Assembly (NCBI GenBank): GCA_019915135.1
Contig: JAHLMK010000019.1
Location: 868,001 to 932,000 of the forward strand
DNA length: 64,000 bases
Reading direction: 5' to 3'
Source of the DNA: Strobilurus pachycystidiatus
Taxonomy: Eukaryota > Basidiomycota > Agaricomycetes > Agaricales > Physalacriaceae
In this document: positions 23,120 to 33,185 of the stretch, piece by piece
How the letters are laid out: every line of letters begins with the position of its first letter
How positions within the stretch are numbered: position 1 is the first letter of the stretch
Made by a program: the position numbers and the translations under genes
Notes under the pieces: generated by a model
What the model was told of the DNA's origin: nothing
What the model saw: only the letters and a program-made list of their open reading frames with translations
Databases searched by the model: none

Positions 23120-23764
23120 ATGGCTGCATTCACCGTTGAGAACCTGTCTGGTAAATACACGCTTGTAAGCCACTGATCCCCTGGCCTTTCCGCGCGTCCC
23201 TTGACACTCCTTCAGAACAAAGACCACACGACCAATGTGGAGCAGATGCTTCGCGCAGGGAACGTCGACCCAAAGCTCGCGCAGGCCATGCTGGACGCCC
23301 CAGCCGCCTTCATGACCATCGAGCACGATGGACAGATCCTTGAAGTCACTGGCGAGGTCCCAGGACTCGGAGAGACCAAGGACAGCACCGTCGTTGACGG
23401 CAAGACCGTCGACAAGGAGAACCCAATCTTTGGTCCTGTGAAGATGACGCCAAAGTTCTGCGAGCTGTCTGAGATCACGGACAGCTATTTGCAGGATGGG
23501 TGGCAGGGACTGAACCCCAAGACCAAGTTGATTGTGACGTTCTATGAGAGCGCCACCGGATGGAAGAGCACCCAGGTATTTGGGAGAATGATATACGCCT
23601 AGTCACTGCATTTCTGATTAGCACATTAGGTTACGACGGTCCAAGAGATTGAGGGCGAAAGTCGTCTTGTTTTGTTGCAGAGCGCCAGCAATGGCAAAGA
23701 CACTATCCAGTCTCGTGGCGTCTATGATAGGTACGCGCCGTTTATTGAGACTGTTGTTTTCTAA
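23120..23764 (+). CDS. FABP/lipocalin-like (calycin-fold) small protein
   Basis: Three exons (23120-23164, 23216-23575, 23630-23764), all phase 0, give 179 aa. The beginning, LSGKYTLNKDHTTNVEQML, resembles the LSGxWxLNKxxSDxxDxxL start of fungal lipocalin/fatty-acid-binding-like proteins. It is followed by alternating polar/hydrophobic strands (FMTIEHDGQILEVTGEV, TKLIVTFYESATGWKST, SRLVLLQSASNGKDTIQSRG) compatible with a ten-stranded calycin barrel. There is no signal peptide, so it is probably cytosolic and could bind a small lipid or metabolite; no ligand is implied by the sequence. Splice sites are canonical. The family assignment rests mainly on the first 20 residues and the strand pattern and is moderate. 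Confidence 0.65.
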
Positions 23765-24053
23765 CATGTAGCCTAGGGTCTGATTCGTGAGAGCTGACTG
23801 ACAGATAAGCCTGACTTACATAGAGATCTATTGTAACATGGACTTTGAATGGACATTACTTTCAATTTGTGAATGAAGCTTCACCCTTGGTATTCCCAGG
23901 CCTTGTGATTCAAGCCAAAGAGGACTTTGCGAAACAGATTGAGATGGGATGAGAAGGTCGTGCCACATTGCAAACATACGTAAACATCGGACCTTGTGCG
24001 GACTTTAATTTTTTCTTGCTTGACTGCCGACCACCATCATCGCGACATTGACA

Positions 24054-24978
24054 ATGCCGCGCATTCTGTTTGTCAGTGGCTTCCACCCGGCCACTCGCGC
24101 CCGTGACCTCGCCTATGAATTCGAACGGTATGCCGCTCAACAATATCCAAAAATTCGCGCAAAAGGACTGAGAAATGCGCAGATTCGGGCCTCTTGTACG
24201 ATGCGACGTCCCCGCCCCGCGCAACCCGCACGCAGTTTCCAACCCGTGAGTCAAATCCGAATATCTCTCAAGGCAAGACAAAGCGAGGCGGACGAACGAT
24301 TTTCGATTGGCGCGCCCGCGTATGCCGTTCCCGATTACTACCCTCTCCCACTTGCCGCATCCGAGTCCGAGAAACAACGTCGCTCAACACATCGAACACC
24401 GCAGTTACGCCTTTGTCGAATTCCGCAGCCAGCGCGACGCCGAAGATGCCTACTACGAGATGTAAGAAATCTTCTACCTTTTCTTTCACGGCACCTCTTT
24501 GATACATGTGACATAGGCATAGCAGGAACTTTGAAGGAAAACGACTCAGCATTCAAGTACGCTTTCATTGATGATCAACTGTCAAGGTTACTGACCAACT
24601 TTGCAGTGGGCGAAAAACCCTCCGTCCTCTGTCTGGCGATATGACCGACGCCCTCCCTCTCCGCGTGGACGCGATGACCGCGAGCAGCGAGGAGACCGCG
24701 AGCAGCGAGGAGACCGCGACCGTGACCGCGGCGGACGCGAACGCTCCCGAAGCCCTCGCCGACGCGAGCCCGAACGTGACGACAGGATGGACAGAGACAG
24801 AGGTGGCGAGAGACGCAGAAGGAGCAGAAGCCCCATCGCAGAGAGGCGCCGCAGCCCCACCCCCGAGCGCCGAAGGGACGACAGGGCCAGGACCCCGCCT
24901 CTGGAGCCACCCAAGTATGCCGATTCGAAAGTTGACGACCGCGCCGTAACTCCCCCTTCTTATGATCGTGACCATTAA
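24054..24978 (+). CDS. SR-family RNA-binding splicing factor (RRM + RS domain)
   Basis: Five exons (24054-24127, 24183-24245, 24405-24461, 24517-24556, 24607-24978) give 201 aa in phase. The RRM starts at once: ILFVSGFHP is RNP2, and YAFVEFRSQRDAEDAYYEMH is RNP1 with its helix, followed by GKRLSIQWA. The C-terminal 110 residues are an Arg/Ser/Asp/Glu-rich RS-type tail (repeated DREQRGDREQRGDRDRDRGG, RRRRSRSP, TPERRR). This is the layout of one-RRM SR proteins, which act in exon definition and are phosphorylated on the RS tail. The second intron (24246-24404) is 159 nt and stop-rich, larger than its neighbours; in SR genes such introns are sometimes retained or contain poison exons, which is only a suggestion here. 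ATG 24054 gives the RRM directly. Confidence 0.88.
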
Positions 24979-25200
24979 TTTAAATATTCTTCCTTGACTC
25001 TTGTATCCTAGTATTGACTCGTATGTTCTATGTTTCTCAATGAAAACGTACTTTTTTGGCCTATTCTCGTCCCTTTGCTTGACGTCTTACATAATCAGGA
25101 TCCTGAAGCAACGCACGTTGAGCTGTTGCCTGCCTTGTTTCATTGTAGGACAAGTCCTGCGCCACCTGATTCAGGTTACTTGCAGTGAAATCTTTGCACA

Positions 25201-25275
25201 GGGCACATGGTGTAGTTGGTTTATCACGCCCGCTTAGCATGCGGGAGGTGTTGGGTTCAATTCCCAATGTGTCCA
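25201..25275 (+). tRNA. tRNA-Ala (anticodon AGC)
   Basis: A complete cloverleaf can be drawn. The 7-bp acceptor stem is GGGCACA (25201-25207) with TGTGTCC (25268-25274), containing one G-T pair, and the discriminator is A. The 5-bp anticodon stem CCCGC/GCGGG carries loop TTAGCAT, anticodon AGC, reading GCU/GCC alanine codons. The 5-bp T stem is TTGGG/CCCAA with loop TTCAATT. The internal promoter boxes are intact: A box TGGTGTAGTTGG at 25208-25219 and B box GGTTCAATTC at 25254-25263. There is no intron. A T6 run at 25276-25281 is a good Pol III terminator. The D stem has only three strong pairs. Confidence 0.93.
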
Positions 25276-25281
25276 TTTTTT
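25276..25281 (+). terminator. Pol III oligo-T terminator of tRNA-Ala
   Basis: Six T residues directly follow the discriminator base of the tRNA, the usual RNA polymerase III stop signal. Confidence 0.8.
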
Positions 25282-25617
25282 GCCCGTGTGGCGCAAGTCC
25301 GTGAACAGTAACAATGAACAATGAACATCAATGATCAAACTGATTCAAACAACTGTGGACGTCCAGATCTGGACAGTGGAGACTCGAGTTGAATCAGTTG
25401 ATTACTACTTTGTTCGAGAATCGATAGTACATGTTATAAAGAGATTTGAGGTACTGCAGGGATTAAAGTTCCAAAGATCAGCACCACTTTGGCAGCAAGC
25501 TCTACTAGTTGCTCGGACCTCCAGAATGGTGACGAAGGCATTATCGTAAGTAGTAAGTATTAAGCAATTCCCCCTCGTACGTCAAGTTCAGTATGGGCTC
25601 TAAACATCCAGCCACCA

Positions 25618-26450
25618 TCACCGAGAAGTCATTCGTCTCAAAGAGCAACGAAGGCCAGGCCATCCCGTCATCAACTCGATGAGCTTATCGATCGAGCAGA
25701 AACCTTCATACCACTCCGCGCCGGACAGCGTGTGCCTAGTAATAGACGCGTTCAATAAGAGTACTACTGGCAAAGATTTCTGCAGACAGACCTTGAGGTT
25801 ACAAGTGAACGCAGGTACTTGAAGCTGCCAAACGCGTCTTAGAGCTCGGGGGAGGCTTCGAATCCAAGCAAAGTGGAGTGCGTAACGTTGTGGCATGAAA
25901 GCATCATTTCGATCTTCAAGTCAATTTTGTGGGTGTAGTAGGTCGCAAAGTGTAGCTCATGAACCATGTCCGCCAGTCGAGGGGATGCGGCCAACGTCTC
26001 CAAAAGCCTGTCCAGAGTATCTGGTGCATCGCCTATCTCTTCATCGACAGAACCGATGGAAATGGAGTCATATAGGCGTCGTTCTGCCACGGGATGCCAG
26101 GCTTTGCAGACGAGAAAGATAGGGCGGAGGGTGAATGTTGGGAAGTAGTCGACAAGGTAGTAGTGGTTGGATAGATGCTCGTCGCAGAAGCCAAAGTCCT
26201 CGCTCCACAAAGCGAGCTCTTCGTTTTCCAAATTACTGGCAAACAGCTCGTCTTCTTCGTCTTCGTCTTCGTCTGAGTCAGAGTCCGAATCAGCAGATTC
26301 GTCCTCGTCCTCGTCCTCGTCATCATCCACCTCGTAGGTGTATCCTGCACGCCGCTTTCGCGCCGGGGATCCTCCGATATAGCCAAAGATGACGTCCAAA
26401 ACTTCTGGAGGCAACGCCGAGATGGAAGACGTGATCCCAGGCAATTGCAA
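25618..26450 (-). pseudogene. Truncated paralogue of the F-box-like gene
   Basis: The minus-strand translation follows the intact gene at 21039-22587: ISALPPEVLDVIFGYIGGSPARKRRAGYTYE, an even longer Asp/Glu/Ser insert, ALWSEDFGFCDEHL, FTLRPIFLVCKAWHPVAERR. It carries several lesions. The ATG used by the intact copy is absent (ATC at the matching place). A TAA stop falls inside the GFEASPEL*DAFGSFKYLRS segment where the intact copy reads through. The intron is still recognisable and is followed by HTLSGAEWYEGFCSIDKL, but similarity ends after about 25 more codons, so the whole leucine-rich half is missing. An N-terminal fragment could still be translated from another start, but decay is the simpler reading. 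Confidence 0.8.
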
Positions 26451-26755
26451 GTTACTACTGTACGCGTCGGTCTGTGGTCCTAAGGCTAGATGAGCGTGAT
26501 GTGCTGGTCAATGAATGAGAAACAGGGATCGCTGATGGGAATACTTACCAGCAATGCCGGTGTAATGTAGTGAGTGGAAGAAGACAACCTGTGAAGGCTT
26601 TTACAGGGCCACATAGAACGCGTCAATGTCCACGTGCGGACCGTAAACGGTAAAGCAAAATCTGTTTCAGAGTACTTACGAGTACAGTACAGCGAGCTGA
26701 TCTCGTCCTAGCATATGAGCAAAGATGTACATGAATTGTGGACAGTGGATTTTTC
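26451..26755. other. Intergenic spacer
   Basis: 305 bp between the F-box relic and the stop of the metallophosphoesterase gene. No gene or structured element was seen. Confidence 0.5.
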
Positions 26756-27992
26756 TCAATCCTTCAGGTCCACTACAACCGGCCTGAAACCTGGGCCTCC
26801 AAACTTCCTAGACCCATAAATCCTCGCCCGGGGACCCATGGGCCAATTCGCTCCATTCACAAACACCGTCCGGTCTCCTCCCTCTGAGAGACTATTTGGC
26901 TCCGGGTACGGTGCAGGATCCGAAGGGTAGTCGTCCGCGTCAACGTGGGCCGGCTTCGCGTGTGGGTCGCGTTCATATGACTGCACCTGAGGCGTTGTCT
27001 GCTGACCAGGCTGCCAGGTGTGTATATGGGCGCCGTGCCCTTCGTGTATGTGGCCGAAAAGGTGCAGTCGGGGACGGAGGTAGGGCAGGCGGTTAGTAAG
27101 GTCGCGACAGCCAGCAAGACGATTTGAGCCCGTTTCGTCGAATATGTGCAGTGGGGGGCCGTGTGTTAGCCTGGAGACATTGTTATCGCGTAGATCAATG
27201 ACTTAGGAAAAGTCTGACAGGATATCTGCTCTAGGGAACTGCGACACGATCTCTATTTCGAGGACGATCATTAGATGTGCAAAGAGAGCAATGCTTGAAC
27301 ATACGTACTTTTACCGTATTGTCTGGAATAATTGAACGCCCATCCAAAGAATTCGGGAGACCACTGCGCATGCCCATGTAAACCAGGCGACGAGCAAAGC
27401 AGACACAACTAACAGGAGATCCATAGAGACTCCATGTTCGTCCGTTCTCTTTGGCTTTGAACTCTATACGCTGATCTTGGACGTAAATTATACCGCTCTC
27501 GACTGCCTTCGGACCAGTGAGAAGAGGCATGATCAGATTAATATTCTGTAGGCAGAGGTCAGACTTCTTCGATGTGCTCGAAATTGAAAGTCTCGGAACC
27601 TCTTTGGCGCCCCAGGACATGTAGTTTTCGTTGTACCAGTTGTCTTCTTGATGCAGCGAGAGATCATGATTTCCAGCAATGATACTATATTTGAGAATGA
27701 ATTCAGATTTCCGTAGAATGAAGAACAATGAATGCACCACTCACATCTTCAGTTTGTGAGGCAACGAGTACAACCACTCCATCGTCTCCCTGAACTCCTC
27801 ATACTTCCCCGTCTGAGTCAGATCCCCACTATGCAGCAATACATCTCCCCATGGAACATCGAATGTGCGGCTATGTGTGTCGCTTATACAGACAAATCGC
27901 GTCCAAGTTTCAGGGTCGGGAACGGGGCCGAGTTGGTCGTATTCAATATGAACGATAGAGTCGTCTTCTTCGAGGACGACAGGTGCAGACAT
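26756..27992 (-). CDS. Calcineurin-like metallophosphoesterase (MPPED-type)
   Basis: Five exons (27745-27992, 27414-27684, 27315-27363, 27219-27252, 26756-27170) give 338 aa with matching phases. All metal-binding motifs of the dinuclear metallophosphoesterase fold are present in order: FVCISDTHS (D-x-H), LLHSGDLT (GD), IAGNHD (GNH[D/E]), LLTHGPPLH (H) and LFGHIHEGHG (GH-x-H). The spacing and sequences such as GSPWSPEFFGWAFNYSR fit the MPPED1/MPPED2 (UPF0046-like) branch, whose members hydrolyse phosphodiesters such as cyclic nucleotides in vitro. The physiological substrate is unknown. No signal peptide, so probably cytosolic. The 34-nt exon 4 (EIVSQFPRADIL) bridges GSP...YSRQY to THGPP. A proline-rich, charged stretch (HVDADDYPSDPAPYPEP) lies near the C-terminus. 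The ATG at 27992 is the first in frame. Confidence 0.88.
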
Positions 27993-28407
27993 TGCAAGGT
28001 TGTTGCAAGGTTAGTTGAACAGGTTGATGGTTAAAGTCAAAAGCAGGCGCTCCAAATTTCCTTGCGTTTTAGCATGGACATTCCCAAACGTCTGAATAAG
28101 GGAAATATGTGATCCGAGCGTCCGCCGAGACATGCCATAGACATGCCGCGCGCAGAACAATTCTGAGCGGCAGTGAGCGGAGGCAAACTTTATCAGTCCA
28201 TGCCGGCATCGTCATGGCAAGCCATCGGCTTTGACGGGACTGAGCGGCACGACATGGTTGACGCCGACCTCCATTCGCGCTATGGCAAACCAATTCGATC
28301 TCGCATACTCGACCTCTGCACGCCAGCAGTGTCTTTGGTTGGTCAGTGCTCCAGCGCATCGTAGTACCCCGCTATGTCTCACATGTTGAAGAAGAACCAA
28401 TTCGACC

Positions 28408-29080
28408 TCAGTTTGCCGTGTACTTGTTTGACGGCACATAGTTAGAGTCATATTCGCAATTTCTACCAAATTGCCACTCGACCTCATCCCCACCAGATGC
28501 GTATGCAACTGCCTTAGGAACTTGCTTGAGGTCGGCGAGCTCCAGGCGCCTGTGGAAGAACAATAGTCATATGTAGTTCAAGCTGTACTCCAATCGCTCA
28601 ACTCACCATGACCAGCAGGTCCAGCACCGCTTTGGCCCCCTCAAACAAGTCGAGCCAAAGCGCAGGACTCGACGTAGCAATCGAAATGTGCCGCCGCTCA
28701 GCGCGAAAAGAATTGAGATGTTGGTGAGGCACATACTGTCTATGCCAGGTCTCAATTCAAGGTTCTCTCAGTTCACATCATGCACGCGGAGCAATCCAAC
28801 CACATCCTGAAGTTCAGGGGAAATGGGCCCTTGTTCGCGACACTGTTATCACTGTGAAACCCAATTCCTTGTCGCTATCGCTGACGATCTTCTTGTCATA
28901 CACGAAGATAGCAATCCATCCCTCGTCCTTCGTCTCACTTCCGCCATGCAGGAAAGCGACACCAATTTCTTGGCTACTACATAGTTCCGACCGGTTCGCG
29001 TGGGTTGTAGGAGCGTTGGTGGCCGGAGTAGGGCCAATTTGCCCAGCGAGCTAACGCTGCAGGACCCAAGCGCTGTCATC
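28408..29080 (-). pseudogene. Possible gene remnant, unrecognised
   Basis: Three minus-strand open stretches look coding. They are: about 29000-28830 (EIGVAFLHGGSETKDEGW then AIFVYDKKIVSDSDKELGF), about 28690-28612 (SIATSSPALWLDLFEGAKAV then LDLLVM) ending at a GTGAGT donor, and 28550-28408 (RRLELADLKQVPKAVAYASG, ending EVEWQFGRNC...KYTAN and a TGA). The donor at 28612 and the acceptor near 28551 differ in phase from what the frames need, and stops separate the first two pieces. Either the gene is broken or an exon was missed. No family was recognised. The hydrophobic/charged rhythm makes chance translation less likely. Confidence 0.35.
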
Positions 29081-29536
29081 AATAAGATAACGTGTTGTTG
29101 TTAAGTAGTGACAATGACTAGGATATATGATCATTTGTGGCACAGTCTCTCGTGGCCCATGAAGTTAAAAAGAAGAAAAAAACAACCGCGACGCAAGGAT
29201 ATGGCCCTACGGGACCCCTAGTTACAAATGAGTCGGATGTGTATCCGAGCATCTCCGTTTGGCCATGTCTGATCCATCAAATCCCAACACAGCCACTCAC
29301 CGGGTATCTGCTGCACTTTCATGTCGCGAGGGCCATACCATTGCTGTACGACGAAATAACGACCATCCTCCACTCAACTTGCATTATTTTCATGTCCATC
29401 TCATAACCTCACTGCTATCCTGTTTTTGTCGCTGTCCTGTATACCATTGTACGCTCCAGCTCGCATTTTCTGCAACATCACAGCTGATCTGGTCGCGGAT
29501 TTCAGATTTTACTCGCTCTCGACGTGCAAAAATTGT
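29081..29536. other. Intergenic spacer
   Basis: 456 bp upstream of the DUF6699 gene; it presumably contains its promoter. The frame of that gene is open back to 29426 but without an ATG. Nothing else was noticed. Confidence 0.5.
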
Positions 29537-30571
29537 ATGGACCATACCGAACGCCGCACATCCCCCGATTCTAATGCTGAGAAGCCACTGCGATCCATTC
29601 TCAAATTAACTGGCGCGCATTCTACCACACCACCATTGCCGCAATCTGTCGCACCGGCCTCTGGCGGCCGCGTTCGAATCAATGAACCCTACCGAACCCC
29701 CGCTCCTCTCCCCGACATTACCGGGCTACCTCACGATGGTCCTGTCCCCCCAGTCACACTCCCACGTACACAAAACCTAGAATCCCTCGAAGCACTCGCT
29801 TTCCAGCTCGCGACTAAGTTGCGAGTTCAACGACTGCGAGGGCAAGACAGTTACGGGGAGCAACCTGCACCCGATTCTACCAGTCTCATGCCGCGCCCGA
29901 CGCACAAACCCGACAGCTTTCCAGAATTTAGGCATATTCTAATGGGCAAATGGGTCCCCGGCCGCGACTGTGCGTTCTCTTTTCTCATACCTTACGCTGT
30001 GATTCTGATTCTACCGGTAGTGGGACCTATCCTTCCGCCTCCTCTTGCCATGTCTCGCGGTACCATCGCTGTCAATCCCATGATTGCTGGCCCTTTCTCA
30101 GATAGTCGGCGGCTTGATTGGGACGTGCGACTTCCCCCTTTGGACTCCAAATACATCACCCCGGAGCGCGAGATTCCTATGCATTTGCCCAACGCGCATC
30201 TCCAACCAGCCACGTCTCCAAAACTTCCCCGTTTGTTTCTTCTTTCAGATTCCTTTACCTGGTTCATTACCGTGGATGCGGGCCACCGCTCAACTGGCGT
30301 GACCATTCATGACGTCCTGGACCAGTTGTCTATGTTTCTCCGCATGCTTTTAGTTGACCGTGACATACGGGAGATGACACCGGAACATCGAGCAGCTCTC
30401 ATCGAGGCGAATAACGATCGTTTGTCGAAATCGATTGGTCCGCCAGGTATCCGAATATTTGATTGGCTTGTGGGCAAGACCAAGTTTGGCGGACTCGTCT
30501 ATAAACCTGGGCACGTACCACAAAATTCTTTTTACTTAGGAGAGGCATATTTTACTTTAAAGTTCGAGTAA
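29537..30571 (+). CDS. DUF6699 domain-containing protein
   Basis: The frame runs from ATG 29537 to the stop at 30571 (344 aa unspliced). Residues 1-130 are Pro/Ser/Thr-rich and probably disordered (SILKLTGAHSTTPPLPQS). The C-terminal part (LDWDVRLPPL, PATSPKLPRLFLLS, FTWFITVDAGHRSTGVTIHDVLDQL, ending in an aromatic strand GEAYFTLKF) matches the WDV...PATSPPL...VTVxDVL pattern of DUF6699, a domain common in Agaricomycetes and of unknown function. A 51-nt in-frame segment (29970-30020) has GTGCGT at one end, TAG at the other and a CTGAT branch-like site. It encodes an odd hydrophobic run (FSFLIPYAVILILPV) and is probably an intron, giving 327 aa. The stop is 16 bp from the convergent DUF6535 stop. 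Confidence 0.75.
   Translation: MDHTERRTSPDSNAEKPLRSILKLTGAHSTTPPLPQSVAPASGGRVRINEPYRTPAPLPDITGLPHDGPVPPVTLPRTQNLESLEALAFQLATKLRVQRLRGQDSYGEQPAPDSTSLMPRPTHKPDSFPEFRHILMGKWVPGRDCAFSFLIPYAVILILPVVGPILPPPLAMSRGTIAVNPMIAGPFSDSRRLDWDVRLPPLDSKYITPEREIPMHLPNAHLQPATSPKLPRLFLLSDSFTWFITVDAGHRSTGVTIHDVLDQLSMFLRMLLVDRDIREMTPEHRAALIEANNDRLSKSIGPPGIRIFDWLVGKTKFGGLVYKPGHVPQNSFYLGEAYFTLKFE
29970..30020 (+). other. Candidate in-frame, stop-free intron
   Basis: Fifty-one nucleotides inside the DUF6699 gene begin with GTGCGT and end in GTAG, with a CTGATT sequence about 15 nt before the end. The length is a multiple of three and has no stop codon, so both spliced and unspliced messages keep the frame. Confidence 0.55.
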
Positions 30572-30587
30572 TGTCGAGCATGTACCG

Positions 30588-33185
30588 TCACATTGCTGGG
30601 AAATTGTCCCTAAGATAGGTATACACCTCGTAATGTTGATCGTCGTATGTTTCTGCGTTGAAATCTACTGCCCAATTTTTCAAGAATCCTTGTAGTCGTC
30701 GGTTGATATTGTAGTCGTTGACGATCACCAGGGCATTCGATAAGTCCGTATAGATGTGGCGGGAAAGGAAATATCGGATTACACTGCGATCATCCTCTGC
30801 ACTCTGTGCCAATGCTGCAATGAGGGCCTCGCACATTTCCTTCAGCAGCTCCGTCTCGTGTTGCAACTGAGTCTGCAGGAATGCAAGCATAGTCGGGACC
30901 AGATTCCCCTGCCGTTCAGACCAACTCATACAGAGCATTCTCTCGAACGCCGTGACGATTTTTCTCTTACCTAGTTGCGAGAAGCCGGTCCTGTCATAGT
31001 AGCCAGAGAAGAGCTCGACGAGCCACAAGGGATTATACACCCAATGCGACGGATCCCCACTTGCCATAACGACCTGAACGACGTGATCAGCGTATTGTCC
31101 GGGCAAGTCTGCGAGTGATTTCTCTATCACGTTTTGGGAGCGATTGATTGAGTAGGAGAATTGGAAGAGCGAGAATGCAGTCTCCTTCAGAAACTCCTGC
31201 TGGTCCTCCATGACCGTAAACAGCTGTCCAACGCAATTCACAAGCTGCAGATAGCCGTCCTCCTGGCCAAACTGGAGACTTTGCTCGGGTCTCTTGTTCA
31301 AATTACGCAGAAGAATTTCCCTCTTCTCGTTATTTTCGCCGACGAACATCATGATGCATGCATGCAGTGGCAAGAAGGTGCGAAAGTCCTTCGGGTTCAA
31401 GAATGGGAGCAAGTCTTTCAGCATGTTCAGCGTCCCGAGGCCCTGCTTTCGCAGAATGCTGCCATCAAATCGGTAAAGAGCGTGGGCGAGAGAGTCAAGA
31501 AGCACAACTAGTGTATCCTGATCAAGATACATTCTGCTATCAACGTTGCTCACAGAGTTCAGGTGCCATTGGAGGATGAGCTCGAGATCTTTGAGCGGGC
31601 TTCCCGACGCGTATAAGACCATTTGATTCACAGCAGAATTGATAGGATGGAGGGCGTGGTATATCGCTTCCGTGGCAAGAACAACCACGATGTTATCCAT
31701 CTGCCAGCCGTGATTATACACATCCTCGAACGACTCGCAGGACTGCTTCAATGCGTCCCAAATGCCCATCACCTCCGGATACAATCGCTCATATTTCGGA
31801 GACGTGCGACCCGTGATTAGGGCGAGTTGGGAGACGGATGAGATATTGTCCAACGAGACGCATTTCCACAGCAGTAGGAAGCTCATCATGTAGTCGAACT
31901 TTCGCGCGAAAGTGTCTTCCATCGTCCCCAGTGAAGCCCGGAACTCGTCCAATGGCGGCAGAGGATCCATGGACAGTTTGGAATAGAGGAGGAAGGGAAC
32001 ACGGGTAGGGAGAACGGTGTTCATTTTCGATGGGACATATTTGAGGGAAGACATGGAGCGGAGGCAGGTATCGATGCTGACGACGTTCCGGGACGAGCTG
32101 AGGAGCCAAATGACGGCGTCCCAGGTGAGTGACGCCTTGTTCTGCTCTATGATCTTCTGCTCTCGCGACACAAGCGCGCTCTTGTGGAAGGGCTTAACCG
32201 TGAACATGGGTAGCGTCGGCGTACGTCCAAAGGACCGTTTCGACAGAAGGTCCACGAGATGGGTCGTACGCCCGTAGATGTACATGCAGGCGCGTTTGGC
32301 CAAGTTGACAAATGACCAGTAGACTTTGATGAAGAGGACAAGCGCGGTGTTGTGGTACGGGCATGTGGGGGAGAACAGAGGCAGGATGGTCATACTAGCG
32401 TACGCGATGAGCATGAAGACGCATAGACTCAGCACGATGAAAGCGGGCGTTCGGTGGAACTGCCACAGTTTCAGGACCCATCCGCCGAGGAAGAGCGCGA
32501 CAGCGCTGTGGATGGAAAGGGGGAGAAGGGAGATGATACCCGGGACGTTCCACGAGTTTAGCGCCCCGAAGCGCAACTGCCGACGCTGGGCGCAGTCGAA
32601 CGTGCTGCCGTTACGGAGATCCCTGTCGTATTCTGATATCCAGTGTCGGATAAACAGTGAGAAGAGGAGCACACCGAGGCATATGGCACATGAGAGTGAC
32701 CACGCGCTGACTATCCAGATGTTACTGGTCGTGGGAGGTATTGAGAGCGGCGACAACAGTTGGTTTGTTATCTGTTCGGGGGAGGGTGGGGATGACGACG
32801 AAGACATGTCTGTGTAGAGGATGAAGGCCTGCACGAGAACCAGGGCAAACGTTTCGGACGGATCGTTGTTGAGCTGATCAACGATGAAGGCACCGATAAT
32901 GCCTGCAAAAAGACCAGTCTGCATTCGTTATTAGGCGCTGGACAAGACGGTCTTAAGCAGCGAAAGGCTTACAATAATACAAAGATTGTCCAGACCCTCC
33001 CTCCAACCTCGGAAAAGCTCGCGATCAGACTCGGTAGCCTCGAGGTTGAAATGCTCCCACATCGTGGCTTTAGGGTCGACCCCGGGGCGGACTCCCCGTG
33101 GCCTCGTGGCTCGGAAACCCGTCGTGGATGCTTGCGAGGATAGGACGGACGGTGCTCGTGGCGTTATTTTGGAGCCTACAAACAT
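30588..33185 (-). CDS. DUF6535 multi-pass membrane protein
   Basis: Two exons (32973-33185 and 30588-32918, intron 54 nt, phase 0) give 847 aa. The N-terminal third has the DUF6535 signature (PF20153): MWEHFNLEATESDRELFRGW, then DNLCIITGLFAGIIGAFIVD as first membrane segment, followed by three more hydrophobic helices (IWIVSAWSLSCAICLGVLLF, ISLLPLSIHSAVALFLGG, FIVLSLCVFMLIAYASM) and FSPTCPYHN between the last helix and the soluble part. The remaining 600 residues are a helical, HEAT-like soluble region of unknown role. The family is abundant in Agaricomycetes and has no assigned function. The start is ATG 33185. An upstream minus-strand open frame (33577-33260, acidic/Pro-rich, ending at a GTGAGC donor) could be a 5' exon, but its phase does not match this exon. 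Confidence 0.82.

Noticed and set aside
25201..25275. tRNA pseudogene, because the D stem has one mismatch
   Set aside because: A and B boxes, the other three stems, the anticodon loop and the T6 terminator are all intact.
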